Assembly (NCBI RefSeq): GCF_000427365.1
Contig: NZ_KE386488.1
Location: forward strand, 248,001-312,000
DNA: 64,000 nucleotides
Source of the DNA: Rikenella microfusus DSM 15922
Lineage (GTDB): Bacteria > Bacteroidota > Bacteroidia > Bacteroidales > Rikenellaceae
Direction of reading: 5' to 3'
How positions within the stretch are numbered: the first letter of the stretch is position 1; each line of letters starts with the position of its first letter. The notes beneath the pieces were generated by a model that had not been told where the DNA came from, did not search any database, and saw only the letters and a list, made by a program, of their open reading frames with translations. This document shows, in pieces, positions 52,859 to 62,100 of this stretch. The position numbers were made by a program, and so were the translations under genes.

Positions 52859-53914
52859 ATGCAATTCACAGCAGAGATCATCGCCGGATACCTCGGCGGT
52901 GCCGTCGAAGGAGACAAGGAGGCCGCGGTAAGCTCCGTCGCCAAAATCGAAGAGGCGGGAGCCGGCGACCTCGTTTTCCTCTCGAACCCCAAATACGAAG
53001 AACACATCTACCGCACGGGCGCCACGATCGCCATCGTGAACCGCGATTTCAAAGCCCAGCACCCGTTACCCGAAGGGCTGACCCTGGTTCGCGTCGATAA
53101 CGCTTACAAGGCTTTCGCCTCGCTGCTCGACCTTTATGTGGCCAACAAACCGAAAAAGACGGGCATCAGCCCGCTGGCTTTCGTCCACCCGTCGGCCACG
53201 GTGGGGACCGACGTCTATATCGGCGAATACGCGGTCGTCGGCGAAGGGGCCACGGTGGGCGACGGAACCGAAATCTGGCCGCAGGTCTATGTCGGCGACC
53301 GGGTACGGGTCGGCGCGGGCGCCAAGCTCTATCCGGGCGTAAAGGTTTACGAAGAGTGCGTGATCGGCGACCGGGTCACGGTACACGGCGGGACGGTGAT
53401 CGGCGGCGACGGCTTCGGCTTCGCCCCGACCGAGGACGGCTCGTTCCAGAAGATCCCCCAGATCGGCAACGTGGTGATCGAGGAGGATGTCGAGATCGGT
53501 TCCAACTGTTCGATCGACCGTGCCACGATGGGTTCCACGCGTATCCGCCGGGGGGCGAAACTGGACAATCTGATCCAGGTGGCCCACAACGTGGTGATCG
53601 GCGAGAGCACGGTGATGGCGGCCCAGGTCGGCATCGCAGGTTCGACCAAGGTGGGCAGCCATGTGATGATGGGGGGCCAGGTCGGAGTCGTGGGGCATAT
53701 CACGATCGCGGACGGGGTCAAAATCGGCTCGCAGTCGGGCATCCCGAACAATATCCCGACACCGGGCGTTACGGTGTTCGGTTCGCCGGCTTATCCCGGA
53801 TTGGAGGGACACCGCATCCAGGCGTCGGTGAAACAACTCCCGGAACTGCGTAAACAGGTCGCGGAACTTGCCAAACAACTCCGTGCCCTCCAGGAGCAAC
53901 TCGCCGCTAAATAA
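52859..53914 (+). CDS. lpxD: UDP-3-O-acylglucosamine N-acyltransferase
   Basis: The 351-residue enzyme of lipid A synthesis has an N-terminal uridine-binding domain. A left-handed parallel beta-helix of hexapeptide repeats follows ([20 protein letters not shown]..., [10 protein letters not shown]), with catalytic H243 in [10 protein letters not shown] and a C-terminal coiled coil. It transfers a hydroxyacyl chain from ACP. It is the only Lpx gene seen here. A palindromic element starts right at its stop codon. Confidence 0.96.
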   Translation: MQFTAEIIAGYLGGAVEGDKEAAVSSVAKIEEAGAGDLVFLSNPKYEEHIYRTGATIAIVNRDFKAQHPLPEGLTLVRVDNAYKAFASLLDLYVANKPKKTGISPLAFVHPSATVGTDVYIGEYAVVGEGATVGDGTEIWPQVYVGDRVRVGAGAKLYPGVKVYEECVIGDRVTVHGGTVIGGDGFGFAPTEDGSFQKIPQIGNVVIEEDVEIGSNCSIDRATMGSTRIRRGAKLDNLIQVAHNVVIGESTVMAAQVGIAGSTKVGSHVMMGGQVGVVGHITIADGVKIGSQSGIPNNIPTPGVTVFGSPAYPGLEGHRIQASVKQLPELRKQVAELAKQLRALQEQLAAK

Positions 53915-54244
53915 CCGTTCGTTTTTATCGCTACCCGCTCCGGAGGCAACCGTTCTTTTTCTTCAGAAAAAGAACCAAAAAGACTTTCGAGCAGCTGTGT
54001 TTCGCCTCAGTTCGCCGCAGTCTTGTTGCATTGCGGGCTTCTTTGTCCTGTAACGGATAGGGGGCTAATCGGGTATAAATCATATTATACAGTCCCCTAT
54101 TCGTTACAGGACAAACCTTCAAAGAAAAGGGTACCCGGCAGGCTCAGGAGATGCGCCAGCATCTCAAAAAGTTTTTCTGGTTCTCTTTGTTCACAAAGAG
54201 AACAGTCACCTCGAACCTGAACAGTGCAAATAAACGAACGATTG
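53915..54244. repeat. Long imperfect palindromic element between lpxD and ruvC
   Basis: The two halves are inverted copies. The outer ends are ACCGTTCGTTT and its counterpart near 54226-54240. Hairpins GTTCTTTTTCT/AGAAAAAGAAC (about 53950-53973) and GTTCTCTTTGT/ACAAAGAGAAC (about 54179-54202) mirror each other. The inner arms 54042-54063 and 54094-54115 pair over 22 bp with one mismatch. It has no coding capacity and is MITE-like. Confidence 0.65.
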
Positions 54245-54258
54245 TTAAGAGACAGAAG

Positions 54259-54900
54259 ATGATTATACGCAGGAGCCGCGCCCAGCGCGAAGAGCAGGCC
54301 GTCGCCGCCGACCCCATGGAAGGGAAGACTGTGATCGGCATCGACCCCGGCACCAACGTGCTCGGCTACGGCGTGCTGCACATATCCGGCGGCGTGCCCC
54401 GCTGCCGCGTGCTCGGCGTAGTCGCCCTCGGCAAATACCGCGACCGCTATCAGAAACTGCGGCACATCTTCGAGCGCGTCAGCGCCCTCGTCAGGGAATA
54501 CCGACCCGACGAGATGGCCCTCGAAGCCCCGTTCTACGGAGACAACGTGCAGAGCATGCTCAAGCTCGGCCGCGCGCAGGGCGTGGCCATGGCCGCCGCC
54601 CTGGTACAGGACGTGCCCGTCTTCGAATACTCGCCCCGGCGCGTCAAACAGGCCATTACCGGAGAGGGCGGAGCCTCGAAAGAACAGGTCGCCGCCCTGC
54701 TGCAAAAAATACTCGGCATCGGCACCACCCCTAAGGAACTCGACGCCACCGACGGACTGGCCGTAGCCCTGTGCCACTATTACATAGCCTCCAGCCCCCT
54801 CGGTACCGCCGCCGGCGAACGACGCGGCGAAAGCGGTGTCAGCGGCGGCGCCGGAAGCTGGGCCGCCTTTGTCAGCAACAACCCCGACAAAGTCAGGTGA
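54259..54900 (+). CDS. ruvC: Holliday junction resolvase RuvC
   Basis: The 213-residue protein has the RuvC nuclease core with catalytic acids D29 (IGIDPGT), E89 (ALEAPFYGDN) and D162/D165 (LDATDGLAVALCHYY). The family usually starts only a few residues before VIGIDPG, so ATG 54316 (MEGKTVIGIDPG) is an alternative start to ATG 54259. Still longer frames read the neighbouring repeat. The C-terminal tail after residue 180 is Gly/Ser-rich and extended. It resolves four-way junctions with RuvAB, whose genes are not in the window. Confidence 0.93.
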   Translation: MIIRRSRAQREEQAVAADPMEGKTVIGIDPGTNVLGYGVLHISGGVPRCRVLGVVALGKYRDRYQKLRHIFERVSALVREYRPDEMALEAPFYGDNVQSMLKLGRAQGVAMAAALVQDVPVFEYSPRRVKQAITGEGGASKEQVAALLQKILGIGTTPKELDATDGLAVALCHYYIASSPLGTAAGERRGESGVSGGAGSWAAFVSNNPDKVR

Positions 54901-55067
54901 ACGCAGCGAATTGCCGGTGCCGCCTTCTCGCAGGAGTCCGAAGAGGCATGGAGGCGCCGAAAAGCGACCGGCCGACATGCGCAGCCCGCCGGCGAGTTGC
55001 TGAAACGGTTCGAAAAACAGACACAAAGACAGCAAACCAACACACAAACACAATACCGACCTCAACC

Positions 55068-56102
55068 ATGAAAAAAACGTTGCTGCTCGGCGCCGCGGCC
55101 CTGATGCTCGCCGCCTGCGCCAAGAAAGGCTACCAGGTGAAAGCCGTCCTCGACGGCCTCGAAGAGGGCCAGACCGTTTACCTCTCCGTACTGCAAGGCA
55201 AACTGCCCCGCGTGATCGACTCCGCTTCGGTAAGCGGCGGCCAGGCCCTCTTCTCCGGCGAAATCGCCCTGCCGATGCTCGCCCAGCTCACCGTCGGCGA
55301 CAGTGCCGTGCGGCCCGCCGCCCAGTTCTTCCTCGAAAACAGCCCCATCGCCGTGAGCGGCCCCTTAGGAGAACCCGACAGCGTCCAGGTCAGCGGCTCC
55401 GCCGAACAGAACCTCTACAAAAGCTACCTCGACGCCGTGGATACCCTCCGCAGCTATGCGCAGGTAACCGTTTTCGGACGTGATTTCGTCAAAAACAACC
55501 CCGGCAGCGCAGCCGCCGCCTACGTATTTTTCCGCCGCGTCACCCCCGGCATGGAATACCCGGAGATGCGCGAATACGTGGCCGGATTCGACAGTACCCT
55601 GCGCGGCTCGGTCTATCTGCAACTGGTCGAAGAGATGGCCGACCGGCTGGAAAATACCAGCCCGGGGCATAAGTTCACCGACTTCACCCTGCCCGACACG
55701 ACCGGCACGCCCGTAGCCCTCTCGTCCGTCGCCGGACAGGGCAATTACGTGCTGCTCGACTTCTGGGCCTCGTGGTGCCGTCCCTGCCGCATGGAAAACC
55801 CGCATGTGGTAGCCGCCTATAATCAATTCAAAGACAAGGGATTCACCGTATTCGGCGTTTCGCTCGACCGTCCCGACGGCCGTGCCGACTGGCTCCGGGC
55901 CATCGAAAAGGACGGCCTGACCTGGACCAACGTCAGCGACCTCCGGTTCTGGGATTGCGTGCCGGCCGCCGCCTACGGCGTTCGTTCGATCCCCTCGAAC
56001 GTACTGATCGGGCCGGACGGCACCATCGTGGCGCGTAACCTGCGGGGAGAGGCCCTCGTCGCCAAACTGACCGAACTTTATGCCGCTGCCGACGGGAAAT
56101 AA
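55068..56102 (+). CDS. TlpA-family thiol-disulfide lipoprotein with DUF4369-type domain
   Basis: The 344-residue lipoprotein (lipobox LAAC, C17) starts with a DUF4369-like beta domain (YQVKAVLDGLEEGQTVYLSV). A helical segment and a thioredoxin domain follow, with the active site DFWASWCRPC (C237, C240) and the cis-Pro region VRSIPSNVLIGPDG. It probably works as a periplasmic reductant or oxidant. It is the second such protein within 4 kb, after 51658-52833, but is not a recent duplicate. ATG 55068 follows a 167-nt gap after ruvC. Confidence 0.92.
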   Translation: MKKTLLLGAAALMLAACAKKGYQVKAVLDGLEEGQTVYLSVLQGKLPRVIDSASVSGGQALFSGEIALPMLAQLTVGDSAVRPAAQFFLENSPIAVSGPLGEPDSVQVSGSAEQNLYKSYLDAVDTLRSYAQVTVFGRDFVKNNPGSAAAAYVFFRRVTPGMEYPEMREYVAGFDSTLRGSVYLQLVEEMADRLENTSPGHKFTDFTLPDTTGTPVALSSVAGQGNYVLLDFWASWCRPCRMENPHVVAAYNQFKDKGFTVFGVSLDRPDGRADWLRAIEKDGLTWTNVSDLRFWDCVPAAAYGVRSIPSNVLIGPDGTIVARNLRGEALVAKLTELYAAADGK

Positions 56103-56234
56103 TCCGTCCGCCGACCGTTCGGAAAACCGCCCGCACCGGCCCCGTTACGCGGAGCGTCGGGCGGGCGTTTCCGAAAAACCGTGCCGCCTTGCGGCGGCAC
56201 AGCCTTATCTGACGGCAGCAACCGCCGACCGACG

Positions 56235-57500
56235 ATGACCGACAGCCAGAAAAGAGACCTGATCGCCCTCGTATGGGGTCACCGCCTGTTCCGGGACAGC
56301 GACATCGCCGCCCCGGAACAGGCGGTCTGCGTCGAAAACCCGGGTTACGCGCCTGAAGCCGGCCCCGGAGAGGCCGTAACGCCCGGCCCCGACTTTACGA
56401 ATGCCGCGGTGCGGTATGGCGACTCCCTGCTCTGCGGGGCCGTGCGTATCGACAGCCGTTCGTCCCTGTGGCGCGAAAGCGGGGCGATGACCGACCCCGC
56501 TTTCGATCCCGTGTTGTTCCATGTAGTGGGACAGCGCGACCGGGTGCTGGTGCGCGACGGCCGCGAAGTGCGGACGCTGATACTGACGCCGGCGGCGGAA
56601 ATGGAAGCGCTGTACGGACAGATGCTCGACGAAGCGGTTCGCGGCGGCACTGGATGCGCCGGCTTTTTCGCCACCCTTCCCGGCGTGCAGCAGGAACAGA
56701 TCCTGTCGCGGCTTACGGCCGAACGGCTGCGGCGGAAAACGGCCGAAGTGGAGGCCATCCGCCGCTCGCTGGGCGGCTGTTGGGACGAGACCGCCTATGT
56801 CTGTTATCTCCGTTCATTGGGTATGGGCGGGCAGAAACGGTCGTACGAAGCATTGGCACGATCGGTCCCATTACGGTGTCTCGTGCGCTGCGCCGGGGAT
56901 GTACGGCAGGCCGAGGCGTTGCTGATGGGACAGTCGGGATACCTGAACGTGGCGTCGGCTTCCGACCCGAAGATACGGGAGTTGCAGGATATATACCTGA
57001 CGCTGAAAAAAGAGTACGGGCTGCTCCGACCGATAGTGTCGTGGGCCGGCGCGGGGGTAAGACCGGCATCGCTCCCGCCGGCGATGCTCAGCCATGCGGC
57101 GGCATTGCTCGCGCGGGTACCGGTACTTTCCGACAGCCTGAAGGCGGCTTCGGAGAGAGGGATGGCCGCTTTACGCGATCTGTTCGGCTCGGCGGAAACG
57201 GGCATCAGCCCTGCGAAAACGGACCTGCGGATCATCAATTTCGTCATCCCGCTGCTCACGGCAATGGGACGAGACACGGGCGACGCGCAGTTGCAGGAAC
57301 GGGCGCTGGGCCTCTACGAAGAGGTCGCCCCGGAAGCGAACCGTTACACGCGGCTCTGGCAGGAGGCTTTCAACCTGCGGAGCGCGTCGGATTCGCAGGC
57401 GGTGATCCAGCTCTGCACCGAGTATTGCGGCCGGGGCGGCTGCGCGAAATGCCCGGTGGGAACGCTGCGGCTGGTGCGGCTTTGGAAAAAGTTGCGGTAA
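56235..57500 (+). CDS. DUF2851 family protein
   Basis: The 421-residue cytosolic protein matches the Bacteroidota DUF2851 family. It opens with a WGHRLF-like segment, then GDSLLCGAVRIDSRSSLWRES, VLFHVVGQRD and a helical body. A C-terminal CTEYCGRGGCAKCPVG cysteine cluster is present. The N-terminal two-thirds of the family resembles nuclease-like folds, but no activity is established. The four cysteines near the end could bind a metal. ATG 56235 is the family-like start. Confidence 0.85.
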   Translation: MTDSQKRDLIALVWGHRLFRDSDIAAPEQAVCVENPGYAPEAGPGEAVTPGPDFTNAAVRYGDSLLCGAVRIDSRSSLWRESGAMTDPAFDPVLFHVVGQRDRVLVRDGREVRTLILTPAAEMEALYGQMLDEAVRGGTGCAGFFATLPGVQQEQILSRLTAERLRRKTAEVEAIRRSLGGCWDETAYVCYLRSLGMGGQKRSYEALARSVPLRCLVRCAGDVRQAEALLMGQSGYLNVASASDPKIRELQDIYLTLKKEYGLLRPIVSWAGAGVRPASLPPAMLSHAAALLARVPVLSDSLKAASERGMAALRDLFGSAETGISPAKTDLRIINFVIPLLTAMGRDTGDAQLQERALGLYEEVAPEANRYTRLWQEAFNLRSASDSQAVIQLCTEYCGRGGCAKCPVGTLRLVRLWKKLR

Positions 57501-57600
57501 CGGGCTTCCCGCTGTTCTTTGTCCTGCTTCATGCCGGCGGGGCACTTACTTTCTACGCTCGCCAGCGACAGATATGACATTAAACCTACGATTAAATTGA

Positions 57601-57773
57601 GGTAAGTATATACGACTTTACCCGGAATCGGGAAATGATCTCCCTAACCGGCCCTGCGGTGCCGCTCGGCACTCGAATCGGGGCTTTTCTCTGCTTAAAG
57701 GGGTGGGCGCGGGCCGAAATATACTGAGAATTAAGCGGGCACATAATATAGGGTAAAGTCATATATACTTACC
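57601..57773. repeat. Class B miniature element, second copy with target duplication
   Basis: It is 173 bp, with ends GGTAAGTATATACGAC... and ...CATATATACTTACC. The flanks are TAAATTGA (57593-57600) and TAAATTTA (57774-57781), matching in 7 of 8 bases. The interior is nearly the same as 26162-26335. Confidence 0.85.
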
Positions 57774-57790
57774 TAAATTTATATGTTGTC

Positions 57791-57963
57791 GCCCGAAGCC
57801 AACGAGGGTCAAACGAGCTTTGTGAGTTGCAGCCGTTAACTTCGCTTCGCTCGTTTTCCTCCTTGTGCCTCGGCCATTCGTGCAAGCCCGATGGCTCTCG
57901 GCTACTGCGTCGGTTCGCCGGGGGTGGCTCCGGGCTGACCGCTACGCGGATAATTAATCGTAC
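57791..57963. repeat. Module C repeat, long form
   Basis: It runs from GCCCGAAGCCAACGAGGGTC to GGGTGGCTCCGGGCTGACCG and TACGCGGATAATTAATCGTA. It abuts the class B element 57601-57773, only 17 bp away. Confidence 0.85.
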
Positions 57964-58329
57964 ATTTAAATCTATAGTTGTTTACTAAGGGTCTCAGCCT
58001 GCGGGAATAGGGTATCTTACTGCCCGGCTCGAGTGCCGCCCGACACTCAGGTCGGGATTTTTCTTCGTCCGGGAGAGGGGACGCGGGCCGAAATAAGTTG
58101 AAAACCGGACGTACGTATAAAACAGGATAAAATCGCATAGGGTTATCTTATCTGTATAAGCGAGTTATAATAATCCGACTGAATTTGACAGTCTGATCGA
58201 CCATCTGGCGAAAAGCCGTGTGCTGAGTTGTGCGACAACCGGGAGCATCTTGGCAGCTATGCCCCACGGAGGCTGGAGATGAAAATGCAGGAAAGGGGCA
58301 GCCTCCTGTAAGATCTCCCCCTGCCTCCT
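57964..58329. other. Intergenic DNA with E and B fragments, then an unassigned part
   Basis: 57977-58003 is the start of module E (TTGTTTACTAAGGGTCTCAG). About 58010-58153 is a degraded class B right part (GATAAAATCGCATAGGGTTA end). 58268-58306 forms a GGAGGCTG...CAGCCTCC hairpin. No gene is seen. Confidence 0.45.
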
Positions 58330-58920
58330 TTACAGCGGCCGGCGGTTCCTGAGGGCGTGGGTGATGGTCAGTTCGTCGGCGTACTCCAACTCGTCGCCGA
58401 AGCCGATGCCGCGCGAAATGACCGATACGACCACGCCCAACGGCTGCAATTTCTTGGTCAGGTAGTAAGAAGTGGTCTCGCCCTCGATGGTGGTGCCCAG
58501 CGCGAGGATCACTTCGCGGACCCCCAGCCGGCGGATATTGTCGGTCAGCAGATCGACATGCAGGTCGGAAGGCGAAATGCCCTGTATCGGCGAGATCACG
58601 CCGCCCAGCACATGGTATAAACCGTTGTACTGGCGCGTGTTTTCGATCGAGATCAGGTCGCCGACCTGTTCCACCACGCAGATGGTGGTCTTGTCCCGTT
58701 TGGGGTCGGAACAGATGGGGCACAACTCGTCATCCGAGAGGTTGCGGCACTGGCGGCACCAGCGGATGTCCCGCCGGAACTGGTAAACGGCTCCGGCGAA
58801 AAGGTCCACGTCTTCGACATCCTGCCGCAGCAGATGCAACGCCAGCCTGAGGGCTGTCCGCCGTCCCACTCCGGGCAGCTTCGCGAACTCCCCGACCACG
58901 TTTTCCAGCAGTTTCGACAC
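58330..58920 (-). CDS. recR: Recombination protein RecR
   Basis: The 197-residue protein has an N-terminal HhH region (FAKLPGVGRRTALRLALHLL) and the zinc-binding C-x2-C...C-x2-C set (CRQCRNLSDDELCPIC). The Toprim domain has ICVVEQVGDLISIE, LGTTIEGETTSYYL and SRGIGFGDELEYADELT. It works with RecF and RecO in gap repair. GTG 58918-58920 is chosen because it starts the family N-terminus (VSKLLENVV) and overlaps the batE stop by one base (TAGTG). Upstream in-frame codons read batE sequence. Confidence 0.95.
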   Translation of the reverse strand: MSKLLENVVGEFAKLPGVGRRTALRLALHLLRQDVEDVDLFAGAVYQFRRDIRWCRQCRNLSDDELCPICSDPKRDKTTICVVEQVGDLISIENTRQYNGLYHVLGGVISPIQGISPSDLHVDLLTDNIRRLGVREVILALGTTIEGETTSYYLTKKLQPLGVVVSVISRGIGFGDELEYADELTITHALRNRRPL

Positions 58921-59939
58921 TATTCGGTGCCTCCGTTCCTTACGATCGCTTCGATGGCGTTGGAAGTGATCCACCCTTTATTTCCGTCCGAAAGGACGAT
59001 TTCGGTCCAGCCGCCGAGTTGTTCGAGCATCCGCACTTTGGTACCCTCGTGCAGTACGAAGATATCTTTGCTGCCGGCGCCGGGCGAGCTTTTCACGGGG
59101 GCCACGAGGTTCATCACCACGGCTTCGTTGCCGTGCAACAGCCGCGTGCGCTGGAAATGGGCGTAAAAGGTGCAGGCCAGACAGAGCGCGAGCGAGGCCA
59201 GCCCCCCGTAAAAGCCCGATTTGCGCAGAGCCAGCGTATTGGAAAGCAGCCACAGGATAACGGCGGCGAAGGTCGCGCCGAGGAATATCAGCCCCAGCAC
59301 GGCCCACGTGTCGGTGCCGAGGGTCAGGCCGAGGTCGCGCAGCCAGGTCTTGAGAAAAAATTCGGGCACGGCGTCGATCTTGTCCACGATACGGGCGTTG
59401 GCCATAGCGAGGTTGTATTGCGTGTCTTCGTCGGTGGGATCGAGCAGCAGGGCGCGGTTGTAGTTGAGGATGGCTTTCCCCATACGGCCCTGTTTGAACC
59501 AGCTGTTGCCGAGATTGTAGTAGAGTTTGCCGCTGTGTACGCCGCGGGCGAGCAGGGCGTCGTAGAGTTCCACGGCCTGGCGGTAGCTGCCGTTGCTGTA
59601 AGCGGCGTTGGCCTGCGTCCACAGGGTGTCGGCCGGAATATCGTCCAGACTGGCTACGGCGGGCAGGGTGGCGACCGGCACGGCGCCGGTATCGGTAGCG
59701 GCCTGCGCCACGGTGTCGGCGCCGGACGTGCCGGAAACGGCGGCAGCCTGTGCGGCTGTCGGAAGTACGAGCAGCATCACTGCGGCGAGCAACCGCAAGA
59801 CTGATTTATTCTTACGGTCCGCAGCCGGCAATGGCAAAACCGAAGGTTGCGGCCCTTCGCCGGGGGTGGCTGCGGGCCGGCCGCTAACGCGGCTATGGAG
59901 CATACAGGATATATCTTTCTTGTTCATAACCGTCATCAT
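58920..59939 (-). CDS. batE: BatE-like TPR/SH3 membrane protein with repeat insertion near start
   Basis: The ORF encodes 339 residues. After a signal-like hydrophobic segment (LLAAVMLLVLPTAAQA, about 49-64) come TPR repeats (ANAAYSNGSYRQAVELYDALL, YYNLGNSWFKQGRMGKAILN, ALLLDPTDEDTQYNLAMANA). Two membrane segments and a C-terminal bacterial SH3 domain (GTKVRMLEQLGGWTEIVLSDGNKGWI) follow. This is the BatE layout of the Bacteroides aerotolerance operon. The start overlaps the batD stop (ATGA at 59936-59939). Residues about 14-40 are encoded by a module C repeat fragment, placing the signal segment unusually far in. Translation may instead begin later. Confidence 0.85.
   Translation of the reverse strand: MMTVMNKKDISCMLHSRVSGRPAATPGEGPQPSVLPLPAADRKNKSVLRLLAAVMLLVLPTAAQAAAVSGTSGADTVAQAATDTGAVPVATLPAVASLDDIPADTLWTQANAAYSNGSYRQAVELYDALLARGVHSGKLYYNLGNSWFKQGRMGKAILNYNRALLLDPTDEDTQYNLAMANARIVDKIDAVPEFFLKTWLRDLGLTLGTDTWAVLGLIFLGATFAAVILWLLSNTLALRKSGFYGGLASLALCLACTFYAHFQRTRLLHGNEAVVMNLVAPVKSSPGAGSKDIFVLHEGTKVRMLEQLGGWTEIVLSDGNKGWITSNAIEAIVRNGGTE
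59845..59897. repeat. Module C end inside the batE reading frame
   Basis: CGCCGGGGGTGGCTGCGGGC followed by CGGCCGCTAACGCGG matches the right end of module C (as at 41909-41940 and 57917-57950) with few differences. The minus-strand frame stays open through it. Confidence 0.7.
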
Positions 59940-61834
59940 ATCTTATTCTCGAACCGCCCGATCAGGTCGAGGGCGGCATTGTAGGCCTTGTCCATCGGGA
60001 CGCCGGCGGCGGGAGAGTACTGGGCGAATTCGCATTCGGAAATCAGGTTCAGGAACTCCCGCGCCTGCTCTTCATCCATGCCCCTGCGTCCGACCAGTTC
60101 GCCGAGAACGCGTTCTTTGGTCAGGTTGGCCACGTCGATGGCGAGTTTGTCGCCCATGTATCCCCACAGGGCGCGCAGCAATTCTTCGAAGAAAGCGCTC
60201 TCTTTGCCGGCGTTCATATAGCCTTTAGCGCGTTTGAGCCGTCGGAGGGCCACTTTATTGGCTTTTTTGGTTTTGACGCGCACGATGTCGGCCCGTTCGC
60301 GGATGCTCTTTTGCAGATAGACAAGCAGCCCGACGAAAGCGGCGGCCAGCACGAACACGGAGGCGAACCAGCCCCACGACCAGAGGAAAGCACCGCCCTG
60401 CCGCACCAGCCGGGGATCGCCCATACGGATGAAACGGATGTCGGAACCGAGCATCTGGAGGTCCTCTTTGGTCACGCCGGAGACCATGCCGAGGCCGGAG
60501 GCTCCGTTCCCTTCGTCGCGCAATATCCGGATCGGGAAGTCGGGCGTGGTCAGGGTATTGTATTTGCCGGTAGAGGGGTCGAAGTAGGAAAAGCGCACGC
60601 CGGGGATGGTGTAGTCGCCTTCGGCGCGGGCGATGAAAGGATATTCGAAAGTCTTTTCGCCGGTAGTCCCGCGGGCGGTATTGACCAGCCGTTCGTTGGT
60701 CTTCATGTCGAACTGTTCGAAAGCGGCGGGCAGGGTGATGCGGGGGGCTTCGACCAGGGGGAAGTTGCCGATGCCGCTCAGCCGCAGGGTGATCGATCCG
60801 GCGGTATTGGCGGCGAAACGGTCGCCGGTGGCCACGCCGGTCAGCTCGAACTGGCCGACGGCGCCGGTAAAGTCGTCGGGCTGAGGCCGGGGCAGCTCCT
60901 TCACGCGGATTTTCACTACGGGCGAAACGAGCCTGGCGGATACGTTCTTAATCTGGGGAGCGCCGCCGTAGAAGAGGTCGTAGGGCGATCCGGTGGCGGG
61001 CATCTGGGTCACGAGCTGGGCGATGGCGGTGAACTGGGCCTGCTCGATCTCGATGGTGCCGGTGCGCTGGGGATAAAGCAGCCACTGGCGCAGTATCTGG
61101 GTGTGGTACACTTTGCCGCCGAGGGTGGCGCGGCTGTCACCCTGGCCGGAGAGGTCCATCTCCTGCGCCCAGAAACCGTTCAGGGCGGGATATTTGATGT
61201 TTTCGAAACCGGCGATATTCACCTGGGTGTAGATACGGAGGCTGGCCACGACGGGTTCGCCGCGGTAAACGTCGGTTTTATCGACTTCGATGCGCAGGAG
61301 GATGTCGTCGGAGGCGAGGCGGGTCTTGCCGACCGGTTCGAAACCGACGTCGGAAGCGTTACCGCCGCCCGCCCCGGAGCTGCCGCTTTGTTGGCGCGCC
61401 TGCTCGGCGCTCAGGCTTTCGATTGCGGTGGGCCGGGTCTTGTAGGTCTCTCCTCCGACGGTGACGGTGGCGGCGGGAATGTCGATTTTTCCGGTACGTT
61501 CAGCTTTCACCCAATAGGTGTAAGTGACGGTATTGCGGGTCTGGGAGACGCCGTTCACGTCGGACATGAATACGCCGACGGAACGTACCGGGCCGGAGAT
61601 GACGCTCAGCCCGCCGATGTCGGGCAGGCTGAAACGGGCGTCGCTTATGTCGCTTTTCTGCGTGCTGACGGTAAAGGCGATCTTGAAGGGCTGGCCTTCG
61701 GCGGCCTTGAGGGGGGCGTCGATGTCGAATTCGACGTCTGCCTGGGCGCGGACGATGCCTGTGCCGCCGACAAGGAGCAGACAGGCCGTTGCCAACAACC
61801 GGCATAAATATCGATGGAACTTCTGCGTCTTCAT
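59936..61834 (-). CDS. batD: BatD-like protein
   Basis: The 632-residue protein has a signal peptide (LLATACLLLVGGTGIVRAQ) and BatD-type Ig-like repeats: VEFDIDAPLKAAEGQPFKIA, YTYWVKAERTGKIDIPAATV, VASLRIYTQVNIAGFENIKYP and QWLLYPQRTGTIEIEQAQF. One membrane segment near residue 490 and a cytoplasmic C-terminal helical domain follow. Bat proteins help Bacteroides tolerate oxygen, with an unclear mechanism. ATG 61832-61834 replaces a longer, very basic N-terminal reading. It is coupled to batE by a 4-nt overlap. Confidence 0.9.
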   Translation of the reverse strand: MKTQKFHRYLCRLLATACLLLVGGTGIVRAQADVEFDIDAPLKAAEGQPFKIAFTVSTQKSDISDARFSLPDIGGLSVISGPVRSVGVFMSDVNGVSQTRNTVTYTYWVKAERTGKIDIPAATVTVGGETYKTRPTAIESLSAEQARQQSGSSGAGGGNASDVGFEPVGKTRLASDDILLRIEVDKTDVYRGEPVVASLRIYTQVNIAGFENIKYPALNGFWAQEMDLSGQGDSRATLGGKVYHTQILRQWLLYPQRTGTIEIEQAQFTAIAQLVTQMPATGSPYDLFYGGAPQIKNVSARLVSPVVKIRVKELPRPQPDDFTGAVGQFELTGVATGDRFAANTAGSITLRLSGIGNFPLVEAPRITLPAAFEQFDMKTNERLVNTARGTTGEKTFEYPFIARAEGDYTIPGVRFSYFDPSTGKYNTLTTPDFPIRILRDEGNGASGLGMVSGVTKEDLQMLGSDIRFIRMGDPRLVRQGGAFLWSWGWFASVFVLAAAFVGLLVYLQKSIRERADIVRVKTKKANKVALRRLKRAKGYMNAGKESAFFEELLRALWGYMGDKLAIDVANLTKERVLGELVGRRGMDEEQAREFLNLISECEFAQYSPAAGVPMDKAYNAALDLIGRFENKI

Positions 61835-61842
61835 GTATGTGG

Positions 61843-61850
61843 CAAAGTTA
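61843..61850 (-). promoter_or_regulatory. -7 box directly before batD
   Basis: Minus-strand TAACTTTG fits TAnnTTTG but lies only 8 nt before the ATG, so a transcript from it would be nearly leaderless. Transcription from batB is the alternative. Confidence 0.4.
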
Positions 61851-62100
61851 ATCTTTTGCGGTGTTATTTTTTGCGGGCGGGGACTTTTCTTCTTCCGGCC
61901 GGCATTTCTCCGGAAGCCGACCTTTCCCTGCTCTTTTTCGGGTTGTTTCCGGCTTTTTCGGTTTCTTGGCTTTTCTTTGCTTTTTCGGGAGCTTTTGCCC
62001 CGGTCCGTTTGCTGTTCGGCAACGGGTTTCATGCGGACGGCGGTCTCCCGGGCGCCTGCCCGCGATGAATAAAATCGTACTTTTAATTTGCTGATTCAAA

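Noticed and set aside
53915-54258. N-terminal extension of RuvC from 54151
   Set aside because: The extra residues are translation of the palindromic element's hairpin, and the RuvC family begins near the IGIDPG motif.
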